IMG/VR virus record: IMGVR_UViG_3300042154_003013 | Location: 1-38,470 of that record | DNA length: 38,470 nt | Reading direction: 5' to 3' (one strand) | Origin: a virus | Program-made: the position numbers and the translations under genes | The notes under the pieces: generated by a model | Told to the model about the DNA's origin: nothing | Database searches by the model: none | The model's input: only the letters and a program-made list of their open reading frames with translations | Shown: piece after piece, positions 1 through 6,654 of the stretch | How positions within the stretch are numbered: position 1 is the stretch's first letter | How the letters are laid out: every line of letters starts with the position of its first letter

Positions 1-258
1 ACCAATAATTATAGTCGAATCGCCAGTAAAGCCAGACCCAGTGATTTTTATGTATCCTCCTGCGGTACTAACTGCGGTATCGTCTAGCACTGTACCACTG
101 CTGTCGGTCACTTGCACAGCAGAGATCTTAGGGCCACCACTGCCCACAGCGGCTGCGCCTGAACTGCCCACAAATCCCAGCAATCCTTGGCTACCGGTGT
201 AGCCGCCGGGCTGTAACCCATAATTGGTTACTAGTAATTGTTGAAAACTTTGTGTCAT
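1..258 (-). CDS. Tail-fibre-like protein with GYTGSQG stretch, 3' end outside the window
   Basis: Partial: 86 codons are visible from the ATG at 258 and the frame is open to the window edge. The protein starts MTQSFQQLLVTNYGLQP, followed by a short collagen-like run (GYTGSQGLLGFVGSSG, about residues 19-34). A beta-rich part containing KISAVQVTDSSG and YIKITGSGFTG follows; it looks like the start of an IPT/TIG-type immunoglobulin-like domain, although the end is missing. The first 34 residues nearly match the start of the 85-aa protein at 2893-3150, so the N-terminal module is duplicated. The gene lies 9 bp after the 78-aa gene upstream. A virion fibre or adhesin component is the likely role, inferred from the module and the locus. 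Being cut, its full length and C-terminal domain are unknown. Confidence 0.75.
   Translation of the reverse strand, partial: MTQSFQQLLVTNYGLQPGGYTGSQGLLGFVGSSGAAAVGSGGPKISAVQVTDSSGTVLDDTAVSTAGGYIKITGSGFTGDSTIIIG
157..258 (-). repeat. Direct repeat copy A: shared N-terminal module of two fibre genes
   Basis: These 102 bp closely match 3055-3150. Both encode M-T-(V)-QSFQQLLVTNYGLQP-x-GYTGSQG followed by FVGSSG. Copy A carries six extra bases around the second glycine run, and copy B has one extra codon after the start. The match stops near the ATG, so the surrounding intergenic DNA is not duplicated. Confidence 0.8.
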
Positions 259-267
259 TGGTTTCTC

Positions 268-504
268 TTATATTGTTTGTATTACTGTCAGCAACTGGTC
301 ACTGTCCTGTGCTGAATCTATTGTGGTCTGAACGACTGCATAACGATCACGAATGGCCTGACGTTGGGCTTCTACTGCTTGAATATCGGTGCCGGGAATC
401 TGTCGCATGATCACCTGATCCAGTGGTTCAAATTCTTCACTACGTTTTTGTCTACGAATTGCGTGACTGATTGTTTTTGCTCGGTCTAGGTTGATTGTTA
501 TCAT
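268..504 (-). CDS. Small helical protein, possible fibre chaperone or assembly factor
   Basis: 78 aa, predicted mostly helical and highly charged at the N-terminus (RAKTISHAIRRQKRSEEFEPLD), with the pattern MITINLDRAK... QAIRDRYAVVQTTIDSAQDSDQLLTVI. The layout of an MI-I-D-KA start, an xxxQRQAIRDxxA core and a terminal ATTPEEL-like turn resembles small proteins commonly encoded next to phage tail-fibre genes (XkdW-like or fibre-assembly type). That assignment is from memory and tentative. It lies between a 55-aa gene (3 bp upstream) and the partial fibre gene (9 bp downstream), so it is translated in the same run. No catalytic motif, signal peptide or membrane segment is visible. Confidence 0.7.
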   Translation of the reverse strand: MITINLDRAKTISHAIRRQKRSEEFEPLDQVIMRQIPGTDIQAVEAQRQAIRDRYAVVQTTIDSAQDSDQLLTVIQTI

Positions 505-507
505 GGT

Positions 508-675
508 TTATGCCTGTTGTGGTTCGTCTGCAGGATCAGGAGTGTTGCCATCAGCAACCCACCGTAGATATTCCTGGTAGTCAGTATTCATCGTATCCAT
601 TGGCACTATAGCGTTGTCCGCTATGCGTAATACTGCACTGATTTTTTGATTAGCGTCTAAATAAAGTTTGTACAT
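508..675 (-). CDS. Small 55-aa tail-locus protein
   Basis: A short reading frame of 55 codons. It starts with ATG at 675, one base after the TAA of the 295-aa gene, and ends with TAA at 508, three bases before the next ATG. The protein begins MYKLYLDANQKISAVLR and ends with YQEYLRWVADGNTPDPAD followed by EPQQA. The YxxYLxWxAxGNTPxPAD pattern recurs in many phage tail-fibre loci, usually at the end of small proteins of 50-100 aa. The tight fit between two genes and the recognisable motif support real coding. The function is unknown; a fibre-assembly or accessory role is inferred from position only. Confidence 0.72.
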   Translation of the reverse strand: MYKLYLDANQKISAVLRIADNAIVPMDTMNTDYQEYLRWVADGNTPDPADEPQQA

Positions 676-676
676 T

Positions 677-1564
677 TTATAACTCCGAAACTACGTATAA
701 TATTTGGGCACCGGCGTTGGTAGCCAGTACAGTAGTATAGCCAAAACGGTCATGACTCCAACTGCCCCCGGAGGTAACCAAGGTTGGGGTTGCTCTAAAC
801 GGCACAACCCACCATCCAGCAAAACGGACATAGGCACTTCCTGTTCCATATGAGAATGCCGAGCCAAATGTTTGATAATATCTGCAACACAAAAAGTATT
901 CTTGTTGATAAAATCGACGTTCAAGTGGTGTAGCGACTGTGCCTGCTTCAAATTGCACATTTCCAATCGTCCAAGTACCAGATGTTTGAGCTCCAACTGA
1001 GAATACAATTTCTATGCCGGTACTGGCAGCAACTGGTATACTGATCTGTGTAGTGTAATTGGCAACAGCGGAATTTACTGTAAATGTGCCACTGGCTATT
1101 TGTGTTCTTGTAGGGCTTGCCAGAGTGCCAAATGTGTCAGTTGTATTTGCATAAAATGCAGTCCATGTCACAGTGGTCAATACTGAATTAGCCAAATCTA
1201 CTGATAATGTTGCAACGGTTCCTGCTAAATCTGCACAATGAATTGCTTCAATACGTTGACCAAATCCTATGGCAGTGACACCAGCTGCTCCAGTGAATCG
1301 ATAACGATATACGTTTGCATTAGCACCTGCTACTTGTTGTCCGGTCACATTGGCACCGGTTGAATAAGCATACCAACGATCTACAGTGTATGCCAAAGCA
1401 GCAGCCGCAGTAATTGTCTGAGCGGCTCCATTATTTCGTTGATCTATTAACATTGACCCGTTGATCAACCGATTACGCATTCCTAACGAATTTGTATCTA
1501 AAAAGTCAGGTGTGGCCACTGCAGGACTAGTAATCCCCGTTGTTCCATCTAATACTATTGGCAT
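677..1564 (-). CDS. Tail fibre/adhesin with carbohydrate-binding-like fold (295 aa)
   Basis: The N-terminus (MPIVLDGTTGITSPAVATPD) is a pattern frequent in short phage fibre proteins. GMRNRLINGSMLIDQRNNGA (about residues 28-47) then leads into YTVDRWYAYS, a signature of a widespread phage family whose beta-sandwich body is thought to bind glycans. The middle is Thr/Ala/Val-rich beta structure, and the segment TWTIGNVQFEAGTVATPLER (about 197-216) is the conserved end of this domain. The last 70 residues contain paired cysteines (FLCCRYY) and aromatic clusters, perhaps a receptor-contacting tip. It starts 4 bp after the 68-aa gene. A role in host surface recognition is inferred from family resemblance, with no enzymatic motif seen. 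Confidence 0.8.
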   Translation of the reverse strand: MPIVLDGTTGITSPAVATPDFLDTNSLGMRNRLINGSMLIDQRNNGAAQTITAAAALAYTVDRWYAYSTGANVTGQQVAGANANVYRYRFTGAAGVTAIGFGQRIEAIHCADLAGTVATLSVDLANSVLTTVTWTAFYANTTDTFGTLASPTRTQIASGTFTVNSAVANYTTQISIPVAASTGIEIVFSVGAQTSGTWTIGNVQFEAGTVATPLERRFYQQEYFLCCRYYQTFGSAFSYGTGSAYVRFAGWWVVPFRATPTLVTSGGSWSHDRFGYTTVLATNAGAQILYVVSEL

Positions 1565-1568
1565 GAGT

Positions 1569-1775
1569 TTATTCCTTTACGGGTGCCGCAGCAAAATCTG
1601 CCGTCCACGCATCTCTAAATGTTCGGTCTGCAGGTATATCTGCTGCATCCACTATCAAGTAGGGCCGACCGGCGGGCACTGCCTGTAATGCTTGTTCTTG
1701 TTCTATGCCAGGTGCAGGTACTACAACGGATATACCGTCATCATCGTTTGGGTAAATTATTCTATAGTCTGTCAT
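1569..1775 (-). CDS. Small conserved tail-locus protein with IPADRTFRDAW motif
   Basis: 68 aa: MTDYRIIYPNDDDGISVVVPAPG at the start, then VPAGRPYLIVDAADIPADRTFRDAW and a short charged tail. The combination of RIIYxNDDGGxxVVxPAP, VPAGxPYxIVD and IPxDRTFRxAWxxDF is a common small phage family found beside fibre genes; its function is not known to me. The gene sits 11 bp after the 155-aa fibre protein and 4 bp before the 295-aa one, consistent with one polycistronic message. No membrane segment or signal peptide. Confidence 0.78.
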   Translation of the reverse strand: MTDYRIIYPNDDDGISVVVPAPGIEQEQALQAVPAGRPYLIVDAADIPADRTFRDAWTADFAAAPVKE

Positions 1776-1786
1776 TTTATTTTTCC

Positions 1787-2254
1787 TTATCTGAATACTG
1801 CAAATAGTCCCAAAAGTACATCTACAGTTGATGAACCGTTGGTTATCTGAGAATTGAGAACTGAAAAACCGCTAGTAGTATAGGTTCCCAATGTAATTAC
1901 ACAGAATGTGCCTCCGGCAACCGTTTGATCTTTTCCATTAGTTACTGCATAATTTGCGTCTGGCATAGGTGTGGCAAAATTTACTGTATATTGGCCAACC
2001 CCATTGTCAGTAATAGTACTCACATTAAATGCCGCACGAATTGCCACCGTGCCTTGACCATTGAAGTTGACCCAAGCTCTGCATAGTGTACCAATTTGTG
2101 CACCTGCACTGTCTTGAAAAACAGGGGCTGTTGCTGCGGCTGTGCCACGCACGGCACCGGGTTGAATTGCAGTAAGAGCATTGTCGACATCACGTACTGC
2201 CAATACACCAGCTGGCGTGTTTGTTTCAATTGTGTTTACTTGTAGTGTACTCAT
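1787..2254 (-). CDS. Fibre-like structural protein (155 aa)
   Basis: I choose the ATG at 2254 rather than 2260. It forms an ATGA overlap with the preceding stop and has AGGA at a proper 8-base spacing, while for 2260 the spacing is only about 2 bases. The start MSTLQVNTIETNTPAG is the attachment-like N-terminus seen in many phage fibre proteins (STLxVNTIxT). The core RAWVNFNGQGTVAIRAAFNV, followed by TITDNGVGQYTVNFATPMPD (about residues 60-100), is the characteristic middle of a small beta-sandwich phage family. The end STVDVLLGLFAVFR is hydrophobic. Probably a virion protein of the fibre/adhesin complex; the receptor and exact location cannot be read. Confidence 0.8.
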   Translation of the reverse strand: MSTLQVNTIETNTPAGVLAVRDVDNALTAIQPGAVRGTAAATAPVFQDSAGAQIGTLCRAWVNFNGQGTVAIRAAFNVSTITDNGVGQYTVNFATPMPDANYAVTNGKDQTVAGGTFCVITLGTYTTSGFSVLNSQITNGSSTVDVLLGLFAVFR

Positions 2255-2883
2255 GCCCATGTTCCTACGCTAGTGTTACTACCCGATGCGCCAATTGGAT
2301 ATATTGAAAACCAACTACCAATTTGAGTAGTATATGCGCCACCCGGAGCCGCAGATAAATTATATTGCGGTATAAATGTACCACCTGCGCCAATTGATAT
2401 CGTACCACTAGTCCACTGTAAAAAAGTAATTCCAGCAGTGGTAATACTGAGACTACTTGTGTTAAGGTTGGTAGAAGAGTTAGAACTTGCAATTGCATGT
2501 GTAGCAGTACCAAGATTAGGATTTGTTACTGCAACCCCGCCATTGGTATAGTGACCGTAAGATAACATGTTGGTAATTGTCGCAGTTCCACCAAACAAAT
2601 AAGTCAAATTGTGTGAAGTTGTTCCTGCCGTTTTAATAATAATGTTAAACGATTCAAATGCGTACACTGTATTGCTTGATAAAGTAACACCAACTCCAAA
2701 TAATGGTTGATTACCTGATGCATTAGATCCTACTACCGCAGTATTCAATCTATAATACTGCATGCCAGGAACTACTCCACGTTGTGTACCCTGTGGTGTA
2801 AAGTACGGAACTCGACCGTCGTACTCAAGCGAACCTATCTCCGGTGTAGTCAATGTGCTGGGTTGTAATACTAATTTTGACAT
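2251..2883 (-). CDS. Tail fibre/structural protein (210 aa)
   Basis: Begins MSKLVLQPSTLTTPEIGSLE, continues with YDGRVPYFTPQGTQRGVVPG (about residues 21-40), then a beta-rich body (GNQPLFGVGVTLSSNTVYAF, about 57-76) and a Ser/Thr/Gly-rich end. The pattern xPGxLEYDGxxxYFTPQGTQRGxVP is one I know from many uncultured aquatic phage genomes, annotated only as structural or hypothetical. It is preceded by 9 bp after the 85-aa gene and overlaps the next gene by ATGA. No enzyme motif. Likely a domain of a fibre or adhesin, inferred from composition and neighbours. Confidence 0.78.
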   Translation of the reverse strand: MSKLVLQPSTLTTPEIGSLEYDGRVPYFTPQGTQRGVVPGMQYYRLNTAVVGSNASGNQPLFGVGVTLSSNTVYAFESFNIIIKTAGTTSHNLTYLFGGTATITNMLSYGHYTNGGVAVTNPNLGTATHAIASSNSSTNLNTSSLSITTAGITFLQWTSGTISIGAGGTFIPQYNLSAAPGGAYTTQIGSWFSIYPIGASGSNTSVGTWA

Positions 2884-2892
2884 TTCATTCCT

Positions 2893-3150
2893 TTATACAA
2901 TAACCCAGCGTGAGCCAGTAGGCACAGTCACTATGATGTTAGTGTCAATAGTGATTGGGCCTGCGCTCATTGCAGATTTTCCTGTTGTGATTGTGTAATT
3001 GGCACTCACAGTCTGACTGTTTTCTACCAAAAATCCGCTGCCGCCTGAACTGCCGCCTGAACTGCCCACAAATCCCTGGCTACCTGTATATCCGCTGGGT
3101 TGTAACCCGTAATTGGTTACTAATAGTTGTTGAAAACTTTGTACTGTCAT
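2893..3150 (-). CDS. Short fibre-like protein with GYTGSQG module (85 aa)
   Basis: Complete 85-aa protein with AGAGG just upstream of its ATG. Residues 1-40 (MTVQSFQQLLVTNYGLQPSG then YTGSQGFVGSSGGSSGGSG) are a near copy of the partial gene at 1-258. The second half, LVENSQTVSANYTITTGKSA then MSAGPITIDTNIIVTVPTGS and RWVIV, is a compact beta module often seen at the C-terminus of phage fibre proteins. The result is a minimal two-part protein: an attachment/trimerisation module plus one terminal domain. It follows the helical 125-aa gene, just as the other copy follows a helical 78-aa gene, which suggests a repeated fibre-plus-helper arrangement. Confidence 0.78.
   Translation of the reverse strand: MTVQSFQQLLVTNYGLQPSGYTGSQGFVGSSGGSSGGSGFLVENSQTVSANYTITTGKSAMSAGPITIDTNIIVTVPTGSRWVIV
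3055..3150 (-). repeat. Direct repeat copy B of the SFQQLLVTNYGLQP module
   Basis: Second copy of the near-identical segment at 157-258 on the same strand. Differences are mostly at third codon positions plus small in-frame length changes, so the duplication is not brand new but has been conserved as protein. Confidence 0.8.
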
Positions 3151-3169
3151 TTATACCTCTAATGTTTAA

Positions 3170-3547
3170 TTAAGACTGTGCAGCAATACGAGCTTGTGCT
3201 GCTGCAATTGCTGCTGCACGATCCGCTTCGGGAATTCTAGATAACAATGCTTCGTAAATTCTAAAAGCCTTGTTACGCTCTAGTCGTTCAGTCTTTAGCA
3301 AGCTGCGAATACGGTCGCGGTACTGATAGTCACTGACCGTTTGATCCAATTCATCGGGTACTTGATCTAGTGTGCTGTGCTGGTACTGCACCAAGTTTTC
3401 TGGCCACGAATCTTGAGGCAAACTGGCCAGCATGATCTCGTAATTGGTGATGTTCATGTCGTATGAAAACACTTCCATTTCTCTGACCACAATTGCGTCT
3501 GCAACTGCGTCTATTGTTTGTGATGGATTGATTGTGTAAAATGTCAT
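3170..3547 (-). CDS. Helical protein of unknown function, possible fibre helper (125 aa)
   Basis: Begins MTFYTINPSQTIDAVADAIV and is predicted mostly alpha-helical, unlike its beta-rich neighbours. There is an acidic middle (DQVPDELDQTVSDYQYRDRI) and an amphipathic helical end (RSLLKTERLERNKAFRIYEA, then an Ala/Arg-rich tail AAAIAAAQARIAAQS). No family is recognised with certainty. Short helical proteins in phage fibre loci are often chaperones or assembly factors, and its place directly upstream (19 bp) of a fibre-like gene fits that, but nothing in the sequence proves it. No membrane segment or signal peptide. Confidence 0.7.
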   Translation of the reverse strand: MTFYTINPSQTIDAVADAIVVREMEVFSYDMNITNYEIMLASLPQDSWPENLVQYQHSTLDQVPDELDQTVSDYQYRDRIRSLLKTERLERNKAFRIYEALLSRIPEADRAAAIAAAQARIAAQS

Positions 3548-3616
3548 TTTGTTTTTCCTCTTGTTAAGTTGATGCAGAAATATCTGCTTTTTAATGTCAT
3601 GTATAGTTTTCGTTTG

Positions 3617-4678
3617 TTAAAAAAATGCAATCGGGCCAGTGCCAGAATCTGGTAATGTAGCAGGATTTGCATATCGAGTACTGAACCCAGACACAGACGA
3701 CCAGTTGTAAACACTTAGGAATGGGGTGTTGCTCGGGTGGGATATTGCAATAGCATCACTGCCTCGACTGAACGCAACATTATTAGGCTGATTGTTTCCT
3801 AAAGAAAGCGCCGGCGATGGATCGGCATATTTGGTACCAAACCCACTGACAGACGACCAAGGGTATGCAGTAACAAAAGGAGCAGTTGGGTGTACTACTG
3901 CAATTGAATTGCTATTTGGACTAAAAGCAACTTCATTACCGGTATTGGGAGGCATGATAGCAGGGTTGGTGTATCTAGTTCCAAATCCCGACGCAGACCA
4001 CGCATACACGCCCAAAGGGTTATTATTGGCCGCCAAACCCACCGCAACAGCATTACCAGTTGAATTAAAGGTCACAGCCATTCCTTGCGAAGTAGGTAAG
4101 GTGGCCGGATTGGCATATTTGGTGCCAAACCCACTAGCGGACCAAGGATATGCAGTAACAAAAGGAGTAGTTGCATGTGCTACTGCGATAGAACTGTCAA
4201 CTGGATTAAAACTTATACCTAGCCCTCTACCAGCGGGCAGGGTAGCTGGGTTGGCATACTTGGTGCCAAAACCACTGGCGGACCAAGGGTATGCAGTAAC
4301 AAAAGGAGTAGTTGAATTTGCCACTGCTATGCAGGAATTATCTGGACTAAATGCAACCTCGGCACCGCCTCCAAAGTTAGTGCCATTTGGCAAGGTACTG
4401 GGATTAGAGTATATAGCTCCAAACCCAGAATTTGACCATGGATATGCTCTGACAAATGGTGTTTCTTCATGCGTTGATGCAATGAAATTGCCATTTGGAC
4501 TAAAAGCAACATCATTGACACCATTTTGCGAGGTTGCAGGATTTGTATATCGAGTGCCAAATCCAGTACTCGATGACCATCGTATTGCACGAATTGGATT
4601 CGTTCCTCCCATTGCTATTACCTCTTGCGCAAGAGACACAGATCTGTTGGTAAACAGCATATGTTGGAAACCGGCCAT
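3617..4678 (-). CDS. Seven-blade WD40-like beta-propeller protein (353 aa)
   Basis: After a short N-terminal part (MAGFQHMLFTNRSVSLAQEV) the whole protein is seven repeats of about 45-50 aa. Each has a variant of WS(x)SGFGTKYANPATLP, a variable loop, then VAFSPNxNxIAVxHxTTPFVTAYP. The blade marker (GFGTRYTNPAT, GFGAIYSNPST, GFGTKYANPAT twice, GFGTRYTNPAI, GFGTKYADPSP, GFSTRYANPAT) can be counted directly. The VAFSPxGxxIA line is the WD40/TolB-type strand pattern. Seven repeats match a closed seven-blade propeller. The ATG overlaps the previous stop (TAATG). I infer a virion-exposed binding head. Repeats 3 and 4 are almost identical, so recombination could change blade number. Confidence 0.85.
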   Translation of the reverse strand: MAGFQHMLFTNRSVSLAQEVIAMGGTNPIRAIRWSSSTGFGTRYTNPATSQNGVNDVAFSPNGNFIASTHEETPFVRAYPWSNSGFGAIYSNPSTLPNGTNFGGGAEVAFSPDNSCIAVANSTTPFVTAYPWSASGFGTKYANPATLPAGRGLGISFNPVDSSIAVAHATTPFVTAYPWSASGFGTKYANPATLPTSQGMAVTFNSTGNAVAVGLAANNNPLGVYAWSASGFGTRYTNPAIMPPNTGNEVAFSPNSNSIAVVHPTAPFVTAYPWSSVSGFGTKYADPSPALSLGNNQPNNVAFSRGSDAIAISHPSNTPFLSVYNWSSVSGFSTRYANPATLPDSGTGPIAFF

Positions 4679-5286
4679 TAGGTCAGCCCCCCGCCAGATA
4701 TTACAAATTCATTTGTGCCCACACACAACAGTGTAGCAAGGCCTCGTTGCGCCAGGGTTCGATTACCAGTTGTAGCAGTTCCCACAAGATAACAAGTTAC
4801 TGCTGTGGTAGTAATGGTTTGACTTGATGCAGAATTGTTGTATATTGAAACCACATCGCCTGAAACAAACACACCCGAAGGCACTGTCACTCCACCAGTA
4901 GTAATGTTGACATAATCACCAATGTCGGCTGCGGTCAGGGTGTATGCACCGGTTTGAGTGTTCACAGGCAGATTCAACGGTGCTGCTGATCCAGTAAAGC
5001 CTGTTGTTCCTGAGCTACCTGCAGATCCAGTGAATCCAGGCACGCCTTGACTGCCCACATAACCGTTGCTGCCCGACAGGCCTTGAGTCGACACGTTGCT
5101 CAAGAAACTGACTGTATTAGAGTCTAAGTTTACATTACCAGTAGATGTAATAAAACTAATGCCCCCCTCAGCAGTTGACTGTATTACCGCATTGCCAACT
5201 GCAATGTTCCCTGATGTAGAAATGTCACCAAAGCTAAATCTAGCATTGGTGTTTATTGCACTGGGTTCAACTTTTAAAATGCTCAT
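4678..5286 (-). CDS. Fibre protein with short collagen-like segment (202 aa)
   Basis: Three parts are visible. An N-terminal shaft-like segment comes first (MSILKVEPSAINTNARFSFG ... STGNVNLDSNTVSFLSNVS, about 1-66). A collagen-like run rich in GxxGYVGSQGVPGFTGSAGS and TTGFTGSA follows (about 69-101). The C-terminal beta domain (about 107-202) starts NTQTGAYTLTAADIGDYVNI and ends ATLLCVGTNEFVISGGGLT, a terminal domain I recognise from many phage fibre proteins. The shaft and collagen parts resemble the end of the 459-aa protein (ITANTVNFLSTIATTSVAPG). Probably trimeric and on the virion surface. Its last base is shared with the next start codon. Confidence 0.8.
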   Translation of the reverse strand: MSILKVEPSAINTNARFSFGDISTSGNIAVGNAVIQSTAEGGISFITSTGNVNLDSNTVSFLSNVSTQGLSGSNGYVGSQGVPGFTGSAGSSGTTGFTGSAAPLNLPVNTQTGAYTLTAADIGDYVNITTGGVTVPSGVFVSGDVVSIYNNSASSQTITTTAVTCYLVGTATTGNRTLAQRGLATLLCVGTNEFVISGGGLT

Positions 5287-5338
5287 TGTTTACTCTTTAT
5301 TTGGTTGGTACTTCTAGTTCTACTACTGCTGTGCATTA

Positions 5339-6298
5339 TTAAAAAGTAACTGTTCCGCTACTCTTGAACTTGTAATAATGGTAAACACCGTCGGTGTAAT
5401 AAGAAGGATTTCCGGTGGCTGTTAGTTGTGCAACACTTATTGGGTAGTAAATTATCACAAACCCAGAAGATCCAGTTCCTCCTGGATTGCCGCCACCGCC
5501 ACCGGATCCTGTAAATGCTGCGGCATTTCCGCCAATTTGCATAACGCTATTAATAACACCAGCACCTGTACCAGCACCGTACTGATTGGTCCCGCCGGGA
5601 AAAGTTCCCCCAGTGCCGTTAGTATAGCTGTTTCCCGTGGTGTTACTAGAATCGCCTCCAGTACCCACGTATCTATTAGCGCCAACCACACGCCCCTCTC
5701 CTACCAGAGCCAGTAGACTAGTATATGCAGCAGTACCAAGACCTCCTGCAACACCAGCAGAGCCAGCGGCAGGATTGTATGTACCGACAGCGGCAATGCC
5801 ACCTCCGCCGCCGGCGGTATTTCGTGAATTGTGCTGCACAGTGGCAGCGCCGCCACCGTTCCTACCTTGGTTTAGTACAGCAAGCCCCCCAAAAGTGGTA
5901 TTGTTGCCGGTGGCGTACCCACCAGCACCGCACCCCCCACCTTTATTGGATCCTCCTCCACCACCATAAGAAACCAGTCTAGAGACTAAATTTTCAACAC
6001 CTTGTACTTCAAATATGCTGTTATTGCCATTAGTCGAAGCGACGCCGCCGGCACCCACGGTTACTACATATGTCTTTCCTGTTGCAACTGTAAACGTTGA
6101 ATCTACTAGGCCGCCAGCGCCGCCGCCAGCGCCACCGTGAATCACGGTGGTTGTTCCTCCGCCACCGCCGGCCAATAGCCATACGTTGAGTTCTATAGCG
6201 CCCGACGACGCAGGAGCCACAGGAACCCGAGCCAACAGACTTCTAAACGTCCATAATCCTGCAGTTGAATTTGTGCCTGGCCCAATGATTCTAGACAT
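5339..6298 (-). CDS. Glycine-rich fibre/adhesin protein (319 aa)
   Basis: Begins MSRIIGPGTNSTAGLWTFRS. From about residue 37 it has ELNVWLLAGGGGGTTTVIHG, the V-x-V-W-L-x-AGGGGG entry of the glycine-rich domain found in many phage and bacterial surface proteins. Long GGGGG, GGAGGG and GGxGG stretches continue to about residue 285. The last 30 residues (SYYTDGVYHYYKFKSSGTVTF) are a conserved beta end of this family. Phage adhesins with stacked glycine helices (for example gp38 of S16-like phages) carry binding loops between glycine runs, so variable loops here could be receptor contacts. That is analogy, not proof. Its stop is followed by a 52-bp gap. Confidence 0.8.
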   Translation of the reverse strand: MSRIIGPGTNSTAGLWTFRSLLARVPVAPASSGAIELNVWLLAGGGGGTTTVIHGGAGGGAGGLVDSTFTVATGKTYVVTVGAGGVASTNGNNSIFEVQGVENLVSRLVSYGGGGGSNKGGGCGAGGYATGNNTTFGGLAVLNQGRNGGGAATVQHNSRNTAGGGGGIAAVGTYNPAAGSAGVAGGLGTAAYTSLLALVGEGRVVGANRYVGTGGDSSNTTGNSYTNGTGGTFPGGTNQYGAGTGAGVINSVMQIGGNAAAFTGSGGGGGNPGGTGSSGFVIIYYPISVAQLTATGNPSYYTDGVYHYYKFKSSGTVTF

Positions 6299-6299
6299 T

Positions 6300-6653
6300 T
6301 TAGATTATATCCTCATATGAGCACACTGCTTGCAGTCGCGAGTTGGCGCCAGCGGTCAGTCTCAATGAGTCACCTTCTTCTAGGTAAATTGATTTACTAA
6401 TCATGTCTATGGTCGAGTCAGCAGGAACCAGGATTGTTTTTGCAATATGATATGCAATATCGCCTCTAAAAAGGTCTACAGTAACCGATTCATCGTTGAC
6501 CCCATCAATATTGCTCACGTACAATGAGCCAATTTTTAAAACTTTGTTGCTGGCACTGCTGTTGGTAACAATAGCAGTTGCAGCAGTTGTCACTGATTGA
6601 ACTGCGGTTTTTGGTGTGATTGTTGTTAAATTTAATAAATTTGGTGTTGTCAT
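6300..6653 (-). CDS. Jelly-roll-like small structural protein, family member 1 (117 aa)
   Basis: The ATG at 6653 is chosen because GGAGG ends 6 bases before it; an in-frame ATG at 6665 lies inside the end of the previous gene. The protein is MTTPNLLNLTTITPKTAVQS ... KIGSLYVSNIDGVNDESVTV, DLFRGDIAYHIAKTILVPAD, then [20 protein letters not shown] and a short VCSYEDII end. It is clearly related to the 118-aa protein at 14692-15048 (shared xVLYxxN, xDLxRxxIxYxIAxxxxVP, [14 protein letters not shown], SYE). The 110-aa protein at 8036-8368 and the start of the 441-aa protein are more distant relatives. Strand pattern suggests a small beta-sandwich, perhaps a virion accessory protein. Function unknown. 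Confidence 0.8.
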   Translation of the reverse strand: MTTPNLLNLTTITPKTAVQSVTTAATAIVTNSSASNKVLKIGSLYVSNIDGVNDESVTVDLFRGDIAYHIAKTILVPADSTIDMISKSIYLEEGDSLRLTAGANSRLQAVCSYEDII

Positions 6654-6654
6654 G

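Noticed and set aside
3143-3152. TATAAATG near the start of the 85-aa gene as a late promoter
   Set aside because: The box overlaps the start codon itself, so no transcript from it could carry the start and SD.
3573-3590. Small hairpin GCAGA-TCTGC with T run between 3548 and 3616
   Set aside because: Only a 5-bp stem, and the T run is on the plus strand, where no gene is transcribed.
3792-4736. 314-aa plus-strand open frame across the propeller gene
   Set aside because: It arises from the repeated blades read backwards; its own repeats coincide with those of the minus-strand propeller, which has recognisable fold motifs.
5637-5969. Plus-strand Pro/Ala-rich frame in the Gly-rich gene
   Set aside because: Complement of glycine codons; no start signal and contradicts uniform minus-strand transcription.
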